Shown in pieces: positions 1 through 9,476 of a DNA stretch of 64,000 nucleotides. The stretch covers positions 1-64,000 of the forward strand of contig JAJPHN010000032.1 of assembly GCA_021325235.1 (NCBI GenBank), written 5' to 3'. Numbering within the stretch: the first letter of the stretch is position 1; each line of letters begins with the position of its first letter. The notes beneath the pieces were generated by a model. That model was not told the origin of the DNA, made no database searches, and saw nothing but the letters and a program-made list of their open reading frames with translations. The translations under genes and the position numbers were made by a program. The DNA comes from Terriglobia bacterium (GTDB lineage: Bacteria > Acidobacteriota > Terriglobia > Bryobacterales > Bryobacteraceae).

Positions 1-56
1 ATACGCAAGCTGCAGGGCTCATGGAATCCCGCGAACGGTGTGAAGTAGGCGGCGAT

Positions 57-1364
57 TTAGAGGAACCAGCTTACGATCAGCCCCGCGGTTGCAGCGAAAA
101 TGGCAATGGTTGTGATCCAGCCGAGGATGTTGATGGCGCGGCCGTTCGTGCGCTTGCCCATGATCACGGGATTGTTGGTCATGCGCATGATCAGCAGCAT
201 GAGCGGTGGCGTGGAAAAACCCTGCACGATGCCGGCAAAGACGAGCGCCTTCATGGGATTGATACCGAAGAAATTGAGCGCGATCGCGATCAGAGTGAAG
301 ATGCTGATGGCGATGTAGAAGCGCTTGGCCTCGCGCGGTTTGCGATAGAGGCCGTGTTTCCAGCCAAAACTCTGGCAGAGATCGTAGGCCGCGCCGGTAG
401 TCATGACGGGAACGGCGAGGAAGCCGACGCCGATTACACCGAGCGCGAAGAGGACGCCCGCGAGATGGCCGGCGAGCGGCTGCAGAGCCTGTGCGGCCTG
501 GGCGGCGGAATCGATATTGTGTTTGCCGGCTTTGAAGAGCGTGGCGGCGGTGGAAAGAATGATGAAGTACATCACGATGTTCGAGAAGAACATGCCGAAG
601 ATGATGTCCCACATCGACTGTTTGAGTTCCGCGCGGGAAGCGCCGCGGCGCTGCCACAAACGGCGTCGTCCGGCAGCGATGCGCTCTTCGACTTCTTCAT
701 TCGATTGCCAGGTGTAGAGATAAGCCGAGAGCGAGGTGCCGATGACGGCGACGACCATGGCGAGGAAATCTTTGTCGAAGTGGACGGTCGGAATGAAGGT
801 GCCTTTGAGCACCGGGATCGCGTCGGGATGGGCCAGAATTGCCGAGCCAACATAGGCGAGCAGAGCCATGGCGAGTATGCGGAAGATGTTGCGGATGAGC
901 GTGTAGGAGCCCCAGATCTGCAAAACGAGCACCGCAAGACCGACGGCGAGAACGAGTGCTTTTTCGCTGATCGGAATGACGATATTGAGCGCAGCAGCCA
1001 TGCCGCCGATGTCGGCTCCGGCTTCGATGATGTTGCCGATCAGCACGCCGGCGAGCACGGTCAGCAAGAACCAGCGGGCGTAATGTTTGCGGATGACGGC
1101 GAAGAGTCCTTCGCCGGTGACGAGGCCGAGTTTCGACGAGAGATAGACGACCGCGACCATCATGGGGAAGGTGACCGGGGCGGTCCAGAGGAAGGATGGG
1201 CCGAGCTTGGCGCCGGCGCTTGCGTAGGTGCCGATGGCCGAAGGGTCGTCGTCGGCAGCACCTGTGATTAGTCCGAGGCCGACGGCGCGCAGCAGACCGG
1301 TTCGTTTGGTGGGCGCGGGTTCCGGGGTGTGTTCGGAGCTGGGAGCGTTGGCGAGCGTACTCAT
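57..1364 (-). CDS. NRAMP-related divalent metal ion transporter
   Basis: A 435-residue polytopic membrane protein with about 11 hydrophobic segments after a polar N-terminus of about 20 residues. The TM1 signature of the NRAMP fold is present as DDDPSAIGTY (38-47). It differs from the canonical DPGN metal site, and the TM6 MPH-type motif is replaced by GTSLSAYLYTWQ (209-220). Family knowledge places such sequences in an NRAMP-like clade whose substrate (Mn, Mg or another ion) cannot be read from sequence. It lies 40 nt downstream of purK on the same strand, so it may be the last gene of that transcript. Confident on family, not on substrate. Confidence 0.85.
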   Translation of the reverse strand: MSTLANAPSSEHTPEPAPTKRTGLLRAVGLGLITGAADDDPSAIGTYASAGAKLGPSFLWTAPVTFPMMVAVVYLSSKLGLVTGEGLFAVIRKHYARWFLLTVLAGVLIGNIIEAGADIGGMAAALNIVIPISEKALVLAVGLAVLVLQIWGSYTLIRNIFRILAMALLAYVGSAILAHPDAIPVLKGTFIPTVHFDKDFLAMVVAVIGTSLSAYLYTWQSNEEVEERIAAGRRRLWQRRGASRAELKQSMWDIIFGMFFSNIVMYFIILSTAATLFKAGKHNIDSAAQAAQALQPLAGHLAGVLFALGVIGVGFLAVPVMTTGAAYDLCQSFGWKHGLYRKPREAKRFYIAISIFTLIAIALNFFGINPMKALVFAGIVQGFSTPPLMLLIMRMTNNPVIMGKRTNGRAINILGWITTIAIFAATAGLIVSWFL

Positions 1365-1404
1365 CTCTTGTGGATTAGAGTGCGCCGGGAGGTATTCTGG
1401 TTCG

Positions 1405-2565
1405 CTACGTTTGCGTTAAGGCGGGCTGCAGCGCATAACGAGCGCGGGTCACGTCGGCGAGGGCTTGTTGGGTGGTTACGGCGAGCGCGGTGAGGTGGCC
1501 CATTTTGCGTCCGGGGCGCGCGCTCGATTTGCCGTAGAGATGGAGCTTGACGTTGGGAACGGCGGCGACAGCGGCCCAGTCGGGTTCGGCGGGTTCCCAG
1601 AGGTCGCCGAGGAGATTTGCCATGGCGGCGGGGGAATGTTGAAACACGGAGCCGAGCGGCAGGGCGCAGACGGCACGGAGCTGCTGCTCGAACTGGCTGG
1701 TGACGTTTGCGTCGAAGGTGAAGTGGCCGGAGTTGTGAGGGCGCGGGGCGAGTTCATTGACGAGCAGGTGACCGTCTTTGCGGAGGAAAAATTCGACGCA
1801 GAGAACGCCGACCACGTTGAGGGATTCGAGGATGGCGCGGGCGATTTCGACGGCGTTGCGGGTGACGGTTTCGGGGACGGCGGCGGGTGCGATGGTGAGA
1901 TCGAGGATGCCGTTCTTGTGGCGATTTTCGACCGTGCCGTAGTGGACGAAATCGCCCGTAAGCGAACGTGCGGCGACAACGGAAACTTCGCGTTCGAAAT
2001 CGACGAAGGCTTCGAGGACGGCTTCGTCGGCGCCGACTGAACTCCAGGCGGACTCGAAGTCGGCGGACGAGTAGATGCGGGCCTGACCTTTACCGTCGTA
2101 GCCGAAGCCGGCGCTTTTGAGGATTGCAGGAAGGCCGATTTCTTTGGCGGCCTGCGCGAGTTCGGCGGTGCTGGTAACGCGGCGGAAGGCGGTGACCGGA
2201 AAACCGTTTTGGGAGAGGAATGTTTTTTCGCGCAGGCGGTGTTGCGTGGTGTGAAGGACATGGCCGCTGGGCCGGACGGGCGCGCATTCGGCGGCTGCGG
2301 CGGCGGTTTCGGCCAGCACATTTTCGAATTCGAAAGTCACGACGCTGACGCCGCTGGCGAATTTGCGGACGGCATCGAGATCTTCGTAGGGCGCGGTGAC
2401 TTCGACGTCGGCGACCTGACCAGTGGGGGTGTCTTCGTCGGGGGAGAAGGTGTGAACGCGATAGCCCATGCGGCGCGCGGCCATGGCAAACATGCGGCCG
2501 AGCTGACCGCTGCCGAGCACGCCGAGAGTGCTGCCGGGGAGGATGGGTTGATTTGCGTTCTTCAC
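1405..2565 (-). CDS. purK: N5-carboxyaminoimidazole ribonucleotide synthase
   Basis: PurK, 386 residues, makes N5-CAIR from AIR, ATP and bicarbonate in purine synthesis. The N-terminal nucleotide-fold motif GSGQLGRM lies at 18-25, followed by the ATP-grasp core and the C-terminal family end ([15 protein letters not shown]). The start is GTG, and this GTG overlaps the purE stop (GTGA, 4 nt), which implies translational coupling. Length is normal for the family. Confidence 0.95.
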   Translation of the reverse strand: MKNANQPILPGSTLGVLGSGQLGRMFAMAARRMGYRVHTFSPDEDTPTGQVADVEVTAPYEDLDAVRKFASGVSVVTFEFENVLAETAAAAAECAPVRPSGHVLHTTQHRLREKTFLSQNGFPVTAFRRVTSTAELAQAAKEIGLPAILKSAGFGYDGKGQARIYSSADFESAWSSVGADEAVLEAFVDFEREVSVVAARSLTGDFVHYGTVENRHKNGILDLTIAPAAVPETVTRNAVEIARAILESLNVVGVLCVEFFLRKDGHLLVNELAPRPHNSGHFTFDANVTSQFEQQLRAVCALPLGSVFQHSPAAMANLLGDLWEPAEPDWAAVAAVPNVKLHLYGKSSARPGRKMGHLTALAVTTQQALADVTRARYALQPALTQT

Positions 2566-3050
2566 AGTTCGCGATTTTCGAGCACGGAATCGGTCTGGGC
2601 CTTGCGCCAGGCCTCCAGGCGTTCGCGGATTTCAGGGTATTTGATGCCGAGGATGGCGGCGGCGAGTAAAGCGGCGTTGGTTGCGCCCGCGTCGCCGATG
2701 GCGAGCGTTCCGACGGGAATGCCGGCGGGCATCTGGACGATCGAGAGCAGGGAGTCGATGCCGTTCAGAACGCTGCTCTTGATGGGGACGCCGAGCACGG
2801 GAAGGGAAGTGTGGGCGGCCACCATGCCGGGCAGATGCGCGGCTCCTCCGGCAGCGGCGATGATCAGTTCAAGGCCGCGCTCGGAGGCAGACTTCGCATA
2901 TTCGGCCATCCAGTCAGGCGTGCGATGCGCGGAGACGATGCGGCGCTCGTGGGGGATGGCGAGTTTGTCGAGTGTGTCGGCGGTGCGCTGCATGGTGGCC
3001 CAATCGGAGCGGCTGCCCATGATGAGGCCGACCAGCGGTTTATCGTTCAT
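2562..3050 (-). CDS. purE: N5-CAIR mutase (class I PurE)
   Basis: PurE, 162 residues, converts N5-CAIR to CAIR, the step after PurK. MGSRSDW (11-17) and SAHRTP (40-45) form the active site, and the class I core GGAAHLPGM follows near 70. It starts 9 nt after the icd stop and overlaps purK by 4 nt, so the three genes are probably one transcript. Confidence 0.95.
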   Translation of the reverse strand: MNDKPLVGLIMGSRSDWATMQRTADTLDKLAIPHERRIVSAHRTPDWMAEYAKSASERGLELIIAAAGGAAHLPGMVAAHTSLPVLGVPIKSSVLNGIDSLLSIVQMPAGIPVGTLAIGDAGATNAALLAAAILGIKYPEIRERLEAWRKAQTDSVLENREL

Positions 3051-3059
3051 GCGCGGAAA

Positions 3060-4514
3060 CTACTCTCCCTGCGAGGCTACGTAGCCTTTCTGGCCGTCGA
3101 AGGTGTAGAGGTTTTCGATCTTGATGAAGTCGAGGCCAGCTTTCGCGAGGCGATCGAGCAGCTTCACGATCTGCTCGTGGGTGACGGGGCCGTTTTCCTG
3201 CTGGGACATGAAGCCGGCGCGCCAGTGGTCGGTGCAGAAGGTTTCTTCGAAGCCGCCCGGGTAGACTTTCACTCCTCGATTGCTTAGGGAAGTGAGTTTG
3301 ATGCCGTCGCCGTTGAACGATTCGAGCTTCTTGCCAAACTCGACGGGGTTGCGCTCGTTCCACTGAAAGAAGACGTCGACGCCGACGAGCTGTTTGTTCG
3401 CGCGTTTGGCGGTGCCGTTGACGTGGTGTTTGTGTTCGGGCGTGTCTTTGGCGTAGGAGGCGGCTTTGAGGTGCTCGGGCTTTTGACCAAGGCGGGCGAC
3501 GACGGCTTCGGCGAATTCCTTCGTGCCGACTTTCTGCTTGCTGACGCCTTCCTTGTAGATGTCGTAGGTGTGGATGCCGTCTTCGATGGTGCGCAGCCAG
3601 GCGTTGTGGACGCGCTCGGCGATCTCGGGCTGGCCGATGTGGACGAGCATCAGGATGCCGCCGTGGAGCAGACCGGAAGGGTTGGCGAGATTCTGACCCG
3701 CGCGGCGCGGGGCGGAGCCGTGGATCGCTTCGAACATGGCAGCGCCGGTGCCGATATTGGCGGAGCCGGCGAGACCGACAGAACCTGCGATCTGCGCGGC
3801 GACGTCGGAGAGGATATCGCCATAGAGGTTGGGCATGACCACCACGTCGAAGGCTTCGGGCGTGTCGGCGAGTTTGGCGGCGCCGATATCGACGATCCAA
3901 TGCTCTTTTTCGAATTCGGGGTATTCGGCGCCGATTTCATCGAAGACCTTGTGGAACAGGCCGTCGGTGAACTTCATGATGTTGTCTTTGGAGAAGCAGG
4001 TGACCTTCTTGCGATTGTTGCGGCGCGCGTATTCGAAGGCGTAGCGGATGATTTTTTCCGAACCGGGGCGGCTGATGAGCTTGAGGCATTGATAAACCTC
4101 GTCGGTCTGGCGGTGCTCGATGCCGGCGTAGAGATCCTCCTCGTTTTCGCGCACGATGACGACGTCCATGTTGGGGTGCTTGGTCTCGATGTAAGGCGCG
4201 TAGGAGACGCAGGGGCGCACGTTGGCATAGAGGCCGAGCGTTTTGCGCGTAGTGACGTTGAGCGACTTGAAGCCGCCGCCCTGGGGCGTGGTGATGGGCG
4301 CTTTGAAGAAGACTTTGGTGCGGCGGAGCGATTCCCAGGCGCTCGGTTCAATGCCGGCATTGATGCCGCGGAGATACACTTTCTCGCCGATTTCGATGGT
4401 TTCGATGGCGAGGCGCGCTCCGGCTTCCTGCATGATGTGCAGGGAGGCGGCCATGATTTCGGGACCGATTCCGTCGCCGTGCGCAACGGTAATGGGGACA
4501 AGGTTAGATGCCAT
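3060..4514 (-). CDS. icd: Isocitrate dehydrogenase, type II (probably NADP-dependent)
   Basis: A 484-residue isocitrate/isopropylmalate dehydrogenase family enzyme, oxidising isocitrate to 2-oxoglutarate in the TCA cycle. The N-terminal HGDGIGPEI motif, the substrate loop RENEEDLYAGIEHR and the metal/substrate segment NLYGDILSD are visible. A C-terminal extension of about 140 residues beyond the catalytic core matches the longer Thermus-like type II enzymes rather than the 416-residue E. coli type. The start ATG overlaps the end of the upstream gene by 11 nt. Cofactor preference is inferred from family only. Confidence 0.92.
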   Translation of the reverse strand: MASNLVPITVAHGDGIGPEIMAASLHIMQEAGARLAIETIEIGEKVYLRGINAGIEPSAWESLRRTKVFFKAPITTPQGGGFKSLNVTTRKTLGLYANVRPCVSYAPYIETKHPNMDVVIVRENEEDLYAGIEHRQTDEVYQCLKLISRPGSEKIIRYAFEYARRNNRKKVTCFSKDNIMKFTDGLFHKVFDEIGAEYPEFEKEHWIVDIGAAKLADTPEAFDVVVMPNLYGDILSDVAAQIAGSVGLAGSANIGTGAAMFEAIHGSAPRRAGQNLANPSGLLHGGILMLVHIGQPEIAERVHNAWLRTIEDGIHTYDIYKEGVSKQKVGTKEFAEAVVARLGQKPEHLKAASYAKDTPEHKHHVNGTAKRANKQLVGVDVFFQWNERNPVEFGKKLESFNGDGIKLTSLSNRGVKVYPGGFEETFCTDHWRAGFMSQQENGPVTHEQIVKLLDRLAKAGLDFIKIENLYTFDGQKGYVASQGE

Positions 4515-5115
4515 GAGGTAACAACGTTATTAAATCAGAGCGTGGGATGAAGTTCGGGGAAGGCGCGGCGGCGACAGGATGCTGGGTTTTTTCAGGAACG
4601 AAGCCAATTTCAGAACTGGGCGGATGGGGACCATCCGCTGCGGACGTGGACGTTCGCTCCACGAGTTCAGGTTTTGCAGGAACGAAGCCATTTTCCGCCT
4701 GGCGGTCCTTCTGGAGCTTGCGCAGGGTAGTGAGGGTGCGGTGGAAGGCGCGTTCGGAGGAGGCTAAAGCGCGCTCCACGAGAGACATGAGTTTGAGATC
4801 ATGGCCGGCTTCGCAGTGCGGGGCATCGAGCGCGGTGATTTCCAGGCGGCGGAAGCGGCGGATGCGCCAGGCGTTGTGGAGGAGTTCATCGACAAGCAGA
4901 GTTTCGGTGGTGGTGGCGGGCTGGTACTCGGCGTAAAGGGCGTCGCGGAGTTCCTTGAATTCGAGGGGATTCTCGGTGGGAAGGATGAGCGCCTTCGAGT
5001 AGATGCCGTGTTTGAAGGAGTTCTGCGACGAGCGCTCCTTGCCTTGTTCGGTACGGGGACCAGTGGAGAAGCTGGCGTTGGCCTGATTGGCGTGGATCTG
5101 GGCGGGAGTTGACAT
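4504..5115 (-). CDS. Hypothetical protein, GPRT/KHG-motif family
   Basis: A 203-residue protein with the N-terminal signature NQANASFSTGPRTEQGKERS followed by SFKHGIYSK. Proteins with this signature are common, often in several copies, in acidobacterial and planctomycete genomes, and I know no assigned function. The middle is rich in charged helices (residues 50-135). The C-terminal part contains two copies of a GFVPxK segment, matching a 14-bp DNA repeat at 4593-4606 and 4677-4690 that flanks a small palindrome. No signal peptide or membrane segment. The end overlaps the icd start by 11 nt. Confidence 0.7.
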   Translation of the reverse strand: MSTPAQIHANQANASFSTGPRTEQGKERSSQNSFKHGIYSKALILPTENPLEFKELRDALYAEYQPATTTETLLVDELLHNAWRIRRFRRLEITALDAPHCEAGHDLKLMSLVERALASSERAFHRTLTTLRKLQKDRQAENGFVPAKPELVERTSTSAADGPHPPSSEIGFVPEKTQHPVAAAPSPNFIPRSDLITLLPHGI

Positions 5116-5257
5116 GAAAACCTCCGGTTTGGATATAGCATGTGAGGGCGGAAAAACGGTTCGCGGGGTATGCGGTCGAGCCGGCGTAAAACATGCAGAG
5201 AGAGGGACTTAAAAATATTTGCGCGAGCTGTGACTCGAGGCGCGGCTAGACTGAGGT

Positions 5258-5833
5258 TTGAAGCTCTCGCGGCAAATTGTAGGCGCGTGTGCGGCCGTGC
5301 TGTTCCTAACCTGCGGATCGTGTGCGGATCGTGCGGCGAAGCTGCCGGTATACGATTCGGTGCCGATTTTTGAAATGACCGATGCGAGCGGGCGCACGTT
5401 CGACAGCGCGGCGCTGCGCGGGAAGGTTTGGATCGCGGACTTTATTTATACGAATTGTCCGGCGGCGTGCCCGCTGATGTCGGCGAAGATGCGGCGGGTG
5501 GAGAGACGGGTGCGCGGCGAGGACGATGTGCGGCTGGTTTCCATTTCGGTGGATCCGGCGCGGGATACGCCGGCGGCCCTGACGGCGTTTGCCAAGCGCT
5601 ACGGCGGGCCTACGCAGCAATGGATTTTTTTGACCGGGACGCCCGCAACGGTGCATCAGGTTGCGTACACAACGTTTCATGTCGGCGATGTGCTGGGGAG
5701 GATTGAGCACAGCACGAAGTTTGTGCTGGTGGACAAGCGGGGGCGCATTCGCGGGTATTACGAGAGTCTGGGGCAGGATGATTTGGACGCTTTGGTGCGG
5801 GATGCGGAAGCGCTGCGCCGGGATCGCGGGTAG
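5258..5833 (+). CDS. Sco1/SenC family copper-dependent oxidase assembly lipoprotein
   Basis: A 191-residue thioredoxin-fold protein of the Sco family, which delivers copper to or reduces the CuA site of cytochrome c oxidase. The copper site is visible: Cys67 and Cys71 in CPAAC, and His151 in IEHSTKF. The N-terminus has a positively charged start, a hydrophobic stretch and a Cys-containing end (LTCGSC), suggesting a lipoprotein signal. The start is a TTG with poor ribosome-binding context (GAGG only 1 nt away), so the exact start is uncertain. The stop is immediately followed by the DUF420 gene. Confidence 0.9.
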   Translation: MKLSRQIVGACAAVLFLTCGSCADRAAKLPVYDSVPIFEMTDASGRTFDSAALRGKVWIADFIYTNCPAACPLMSAKMRRVERRVRGEDDVRLVSISVDPARDTPAALTAFAKRYGGPTQQWIFLTGTPATVHQVAYTTFHVGDVLGRIEHSTKFVLVDKRGRIRGYYESLGQDDLDALVRDAEALRRDRG

Positions 5834-6370
5834 ATGACACAGGACGTGGAGCTGGCGCGTAGGCCGCTGCCGGTGATTATCGCGCTGAGCGCGGCGGTTT
5901 CGTGCTTTCTGGTCTGGCTGATCTATTTCAAGGGCCGAGTAGCGGAGCCGGCGTGGGTGGGTGCGCTGCCCGCCTGTAATGCGCTGTTCAATTCGCTGAG
6001 CGCGATTTGCCTGGTTTGCGGATACGTGCAGATACGGCGCGGTAACCGGCTGGTTCACATGCGCTTCATGCTGAGCGCGACGGTTTTTTCGACGCTGTTT
6101 CTGGCCAGCTACATCACCTATCACTTTTTCCACGGCGACACGCATTTTCCGGGGCATGGCTGGATTCGGCCAGTTTACTTTTTCATTCTGATTTCGCATA
6201 TCGGGCTATCGATCGTTGCGCTGCCGCTGATTCTGGCGACGCTCTGGTACGCGCTGCGGAGCCAGTTTCGTTTTCACCGGCGGGTGGCGCGCTGGACATT
6301 TCCGGTGTGGCTGTATGTGTCCGTGACCGGTGTGCTCGTTTTCGCGATTCTGCGAGCGTATACAACATGA
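5834..6370 (+). CDS. DUF420 membrane protein (cytochrome oxidase-linked)
   Basis: A 178-residue membrane protein with about five transmembrane segments and the DUF420 pattern: HMRFMLSA, then YITYHFFHGDTHFPGHG, then histidine-bearing later helices. DUF420/CtaM-like proteins accompany heme-copper oxidase genes, and the adjacent Sco gene fits. The ATG directly follows the Sco stop codon, and the stop overlaps the next start as ATGA. No oxidase subunits occur in the window. Confidence 0.85.
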   Translation: MTQDVELARRPLPVIIALSAAVSCFLVWLIYFKGRVAEPAWVGALPACNALFNSLSAICLVCGYVQIRRGNRLVHMRFMLSATVFSTLFLASYITYHFFHGDTHFPGHGWIRPVYFFILISHIGLSIVALPLILATLWYALRSQFRFHRRVARWTFPVWLYVSVTGVLVFAILRAYTT

Positions 6371-7125
6371 GTGCAAGACAGAGCTGGAATCCGGAGCTGT
6401 ACGAAGCGCGGCACGCCTTTGTGTGGCAGCTGGGCGCGGGCGTGATCGAATTGCTGGAACCGAAGGCGGGTGAGCGGATACTCGATCTGGGCTGCGGGAC
6501 CGGTCAATTGACCGAGCGCATTGCACAAGGGGGAGCGCAGGTGACGGGGCTGGACGCTTCGGCCGAGATGATCGGGCAGGCACGGCAGAACTATCCGAAG
6601 CTCGAGTTTGTTTTAGACGATGCGGCGAAGATGCGGTATGAAGGCGAGTTCGATGCGGTGTTTTCGAACGCGGCGCTGCACTGGATGCCGGATGCGGAAG
6701 CGGTGGCGCGGGCGATTGCGCGGGCTTTGAAGCCGGGCGGCCGGCTGGTGGCGGAATTTGGCGGGAAAGGAAATATCGCTCAGATTGAGCAGGCGCTCGA
6801 TGCGGTGCTGGCGGCCTTTGGCGCGACGCGGAGTGAGAAGCGGAACTATTTCCCGTCGATTGCGGAGTATGCGGCGGTGCTCGAAAGGGCGGGACTAGAA
6901 ACGCGCATGGCGCAGCTGTTTGAACGTCCGACGCCGCTCGAGGGCGAGGCTGGGATGGCGAACTGGCTTCGGCAATTCAGAGGGCACACACTGGAAGCCA
7001 TAGAACCGGCCCGGCGGGAAGCGGCGCTGGCTGAGGTCGTTGCGAGACTACGGCCGGTGTTGCACGGCGAGAGCGGCTGGTATGCCGACTACCGGCGCTT
7101 GCGGGTGATCGCGGTGAAAGTCTGA
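6367..7125 (+). CDS. Class I SAM-dependent methyltransferase
   Basis: A 252-residue methyltransferase. The SAM-binding motif ILDLGCGTGQL lies near residue 40, followed by VTGLDAS (acidic end of beta 2) and FSNAALHWMPD, the last typical of trans-aconitate methyltransferase-like enzymes. The ATG overlaps the DUF420 stop (ATGA), so the three genes form one unit. The true acceptor is unknown. The 3' end overlaps the convergent SGNH gene by 78 bp. Confidence 0.85.
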   Translation: MSARQSWNPELYEARHAFVWQLGAGVIELLEPKAGERILDLGCGTGQLTERIAQGGAQVTGLDASAEMIGQARQNYPKLEFVLDDAAKMRYEGEFDAVFSNAALHWMPDAEAVARAIARALKPGGRLVAEFGGKGNIAQIEQALDAVLAAFGATRSEKRNYFPSIAEYAAVLERAGLETRMAQLFERPTPLEGEAGMANWLRQFRGHTLEAIEPARREAALAEVVARLRPVLHGESGWYADYRRLRVIAVKV

Positions 7126-8055
7126 GGCATCCACGCCGGGCTGAGGAGTGGCACCGAGCGCGTCAGCCAGGAGAGGCGCGATGGTCTCGGAGAACTTGAG
7201 CGCACCTTCGGGCGACAAGTGAACATCGTCGATGTAGAGGCTCGCCGGAAGATCGTGGCTGGAGTACGGCATAACGACCGTGATCCCCGCGCGCGCGGCG
7301 GCCTGGCGCATTTCCGGCTGAAATTCCTGGCCGGGCCGCGGCAGCGGCGGAACGATGATCAGCAAGCGAACGCCGTAGCGGGAAGTGAGCTGTTCCAATG
7401 CGGCGAGTCGTGGCGTAATTGCAGAAGAAACCGTTGCGCCCTTGAGCGGTGTGCCGCTTGGGGGGTGGAACAGGTTGTACATACGCGGCAGGTCGTGCAG
7501 GACACTCTGGAGCAGAACTTTGCGGATCTCGCTGCGCAGACCGTAAAAACGGCTGTAACGGGCGAACAGGAGGTTGGCGGTTTCGGTGTTGTCCAGGTCG
7601 GCGGCCGACTCGAGCGAGAGCAGATCACGGGGCTGGAAGAGGTAATAGGAGGAGTAATCGCCGCGAATGGTGGAGATCTGGAAGCTGGTGGTGGCGAACG
7701 TGACGGCGATCGCGTCGGGACGGCTGCCCTCCGCGAGCAGGCGCTTCAGGCCGTAATACCAGTCGTTGTAGTAGGTGTTGTACAGCCAGTAGCGATGGAC
7801 ATTCCAGGCGGGTGCGAGGCGCTGCTGCAAGGTGGGCAGATCGAGATCCATGCCAACGAACGAATTGCCGACAATGAGCAGCTGTTTCGGCGTGCCGTTT
7901 GCGGCGGGACGAAGCGCGAGGGCTTCGCGGTGCTCGCGAGTGACCATCACTTCGACTTTGCTATGGCGCTGGACGATGAGCCGCGCGAACAACTCGGCGC
8001 TGCCGAGCAGGAGCGCAATGAGCAGCAGCAGAACGAAGATCGCCCGGCGGGACAT
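7048..8055 (-). CDS. SGNH/GDSL-like membrane-anchored protein, MBOAT partner
   Basis: A 335-residue protein with one N-terminal membrane anchor (residues 6-20) and a DltD/AlgJ-like SGNH layout: GNS with Ser65 near the start of the domain, and Asp276 with His279 (DDVHLSPEG) near its end. The start at 8055 lies 1 nt past the MBOAT stop, so the two are co-translated neighbours. Such pairs O-acylate surface polysaccharide, with MBOAT moving the acyl group across the membrane and SGNH finishing transfer. The target is unknown. The C-terminal 26 residues are encoded opposite the methyltransferase end. Confidence 0.75.
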   Translation of the reverse strand: MSRRAIFVLLLLIALLLGSAELFARLIVQRHSKVEVMVTREHREALALRPAANGTPKQLLIVGNSFVGMDLDLPTLQQRLAPAWNVHRYWLYNTYYNDWYYGLKRLLAEGSRPDAIAVTFATTSFQISTIRGDYSSYYLFQPRDLLSLESAADLDNTETANLLFARYSRFYGLRSEIRKVLLQSVLHDLPRMYNLFHPPSGTPLKGATVSSAITPRLAALEQLTSRYGVRLLIIVPPLPRPGQEFQPEMRQAAARAGITVVMPYSSHDLPASLYIDDVHLSPEGALKFSETIAPLLADALGATPQPGVDASDFHRDHPQAPVVGIPAALAVQHRP

Positions 8056-8056
8056 G

Positions 8057-9475
8057 TCAGAACTGGAAGTAGATGAAGGCATTGCTCTGATTGGCGCCGA
8101 AGAGTAGGACGGCGAGAACGAGACCACAGGCGTAAGCCCATTGCAGAGGCACTTTCTTGTTCTCGAAGAGATATTCTTCGCGGCGATTTTCGAGCAAAAG
8201 ATCGAGCAGGAAAAGCGGGATGGAGAAGAGTGCCAGGAATTTGAAAGCGATCGCGTACTCGGGGCGCCAGGCGGGGACGCTCAGTCCGCGTATGAAGGAA
8301 ACGGCATAGGATAACGATTGCGCCCGGAAGAAGATCCATGCCAGGCAGACGATATGAAAGATGAAGATGCGCTTCCACCACAGCCGGAGCCAGCTGGGAT
8401 GAGACGCATCGGAAGCAGACGGCCGTAAACGTGAGAGGAAGCGGCCGATGGACTGCCCGAGGCCGTGGATGCCGCCCCAGACGACAAAGGTCCAGTTGGC
8501 GCCGTGCCAGAGACCGCCGAGCAGCATGGTGATCATCAGGTTGCGGTAGGTGCGTTTTTCGCCATGCCGGCTGCCGCCTAGCGGAATGTAGAGATAATCG
8601 CGCAGCCAGGTGCTTAGACTGATGTGCCAGCGGCGCCAGAAGTCCTGCAAGCTGGTGGCGAGATAGGGCTGGCGGAAGTTCAACATGAACTCGAAGCCCA
8701 TGAGTTTGGCGGCTCCGCGCGCGATGTCGCTGTAGCCGCTGAAATCGCCATAAATCTGCCAGGCGAATGCATAGGTGCCAAGAGCTACGACGGGCAGAGT
8801 GGGAGAGCCCATGCGGCCGTTGAAAGCGGAATTGGCCAGCAGCGCGCAGTTATCGGCAATCACGCACTTGCGGAAAAGCCCGGAAAGAATCAACAGGACG
8901 CCCTGAAAGAATTGCCGGGAATCGAAGCGGCGCGGCGACTGGACCTGTGGCAGAAGGTGCGAGGGGCGCTGGATGGGGCCGGCGATGAGATGCGGGAAGA
9001 AGCTGATGAAAAGCGCGTAATCGACGATCGATTCGGCCGGCTCGAGCTTACCGAAGTAGACATCGACGATGTAGGCGAGTGCCTGGAAAGTGTAGAAGGA
9101 GATGCCGGGCGGCAGGAGAATTCGCAGGAAGGCGATGTTTACGGGCATGCCGACTGCGCCGAGCGCATGGGCGAGGGAATCGGCGAAGAAGTTGAAGTAT
9201 TTGAAGAAGCCGAGAAAACCGAGATTGAGGCTGACGGAGATGGTCAGCAGGAGCTTACGTTTCTGGCGGTTGGTGGAGCGAGCGATGTAGCGGGCGCAAA
9301 AGAAATCGACGATGGTCGAGAGAAGAATGAGGCCGAGAAATCGCCAGTCCCACCAGCCATAGAAGAAATAGCTGGCCACCAGCAGCATGACATTCTGCTG
9401 CCGGCGATTGAGGAGCCAGTAGCAGCCGACAACTGCGGTCAGAAAGACGAAGAATACTGGTGAATCGAACAGCAT
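8057..9475 (-). CDS. MBOAT family O-acyltransferase (AlgI-like)
   Basis: A 472-residue polytopic membrane protein with the AlgI/DltB hallmarks: N-terminal LFDSPVFF, the LPPGISFYTFQ segment (121-131), WRRWHISLSTWLRDYLYIPLGG (280-301) and the catalytic His324 in GGLWHGANW. The enzyme moves acyl groups across the inner membrane onto polysaccharide or lipid. No Shine-Dalgarno sequence precedes the ATG. Instead a strong hairpin (9477-9512) ends 1 nt from the start codon. Followed at once by its SGNH partner. Confidence 0.92.
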   Translation of the reverse strand: MLFDSPVFFVFLTAVVGCYWLLNRRQQNVMLLVASYFFYGWWDWRFLGLILLSTIVDFFCARYIARSTNRQKRKLLLTISVSLNLGFLGFFKYFNFFADSLAHALGAVGMPVNIAFLRILLPPGISFYTFQALAYIVDVYFGKLEPAESIVDYALFISFFPHLIAGPIQRPSHLLPQVQSPRRFDSRQFFQGVLLILSGLFRKCVIADNCALLANSAFNGRMGSPTLPVVALGTYAFAWQIYGDFSGYSDIARGAAKLMGFEFMLNFRQPYLATSLQDFWRRWHISLSTWLRDYLYIPLGGSRHGEKRTYRNLMITMLLGGLWHGANWTFVVWGGIHGLGQSIGRFLSRLRPSASDASHPSWLRLWWKRIFIFHIVCLAWIFFRAQSLSYAVSFIRGLSVPAWRPEYAIAFKFLALFSIPLFLLDLLLENRREEYLFENKKVPLQWAYACGLVLAVLLFGANQSNAFIYFQF

Positions 9476-9476
9476 C

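Noticed and set aside
21-1271. Plus-strand ORF of 416 codons opposite the NRAMP-like gene
   Set aside because: Asp/Glu/Gly-rich antisense product of membrane-protein codons; no family.
3423-4550. Plus-strand ORF of 375 codons opposite icd
   Set aside because: Gly/Asp/Val-rich shadow reading; icd has all catalytic motifs in the opposite strand.
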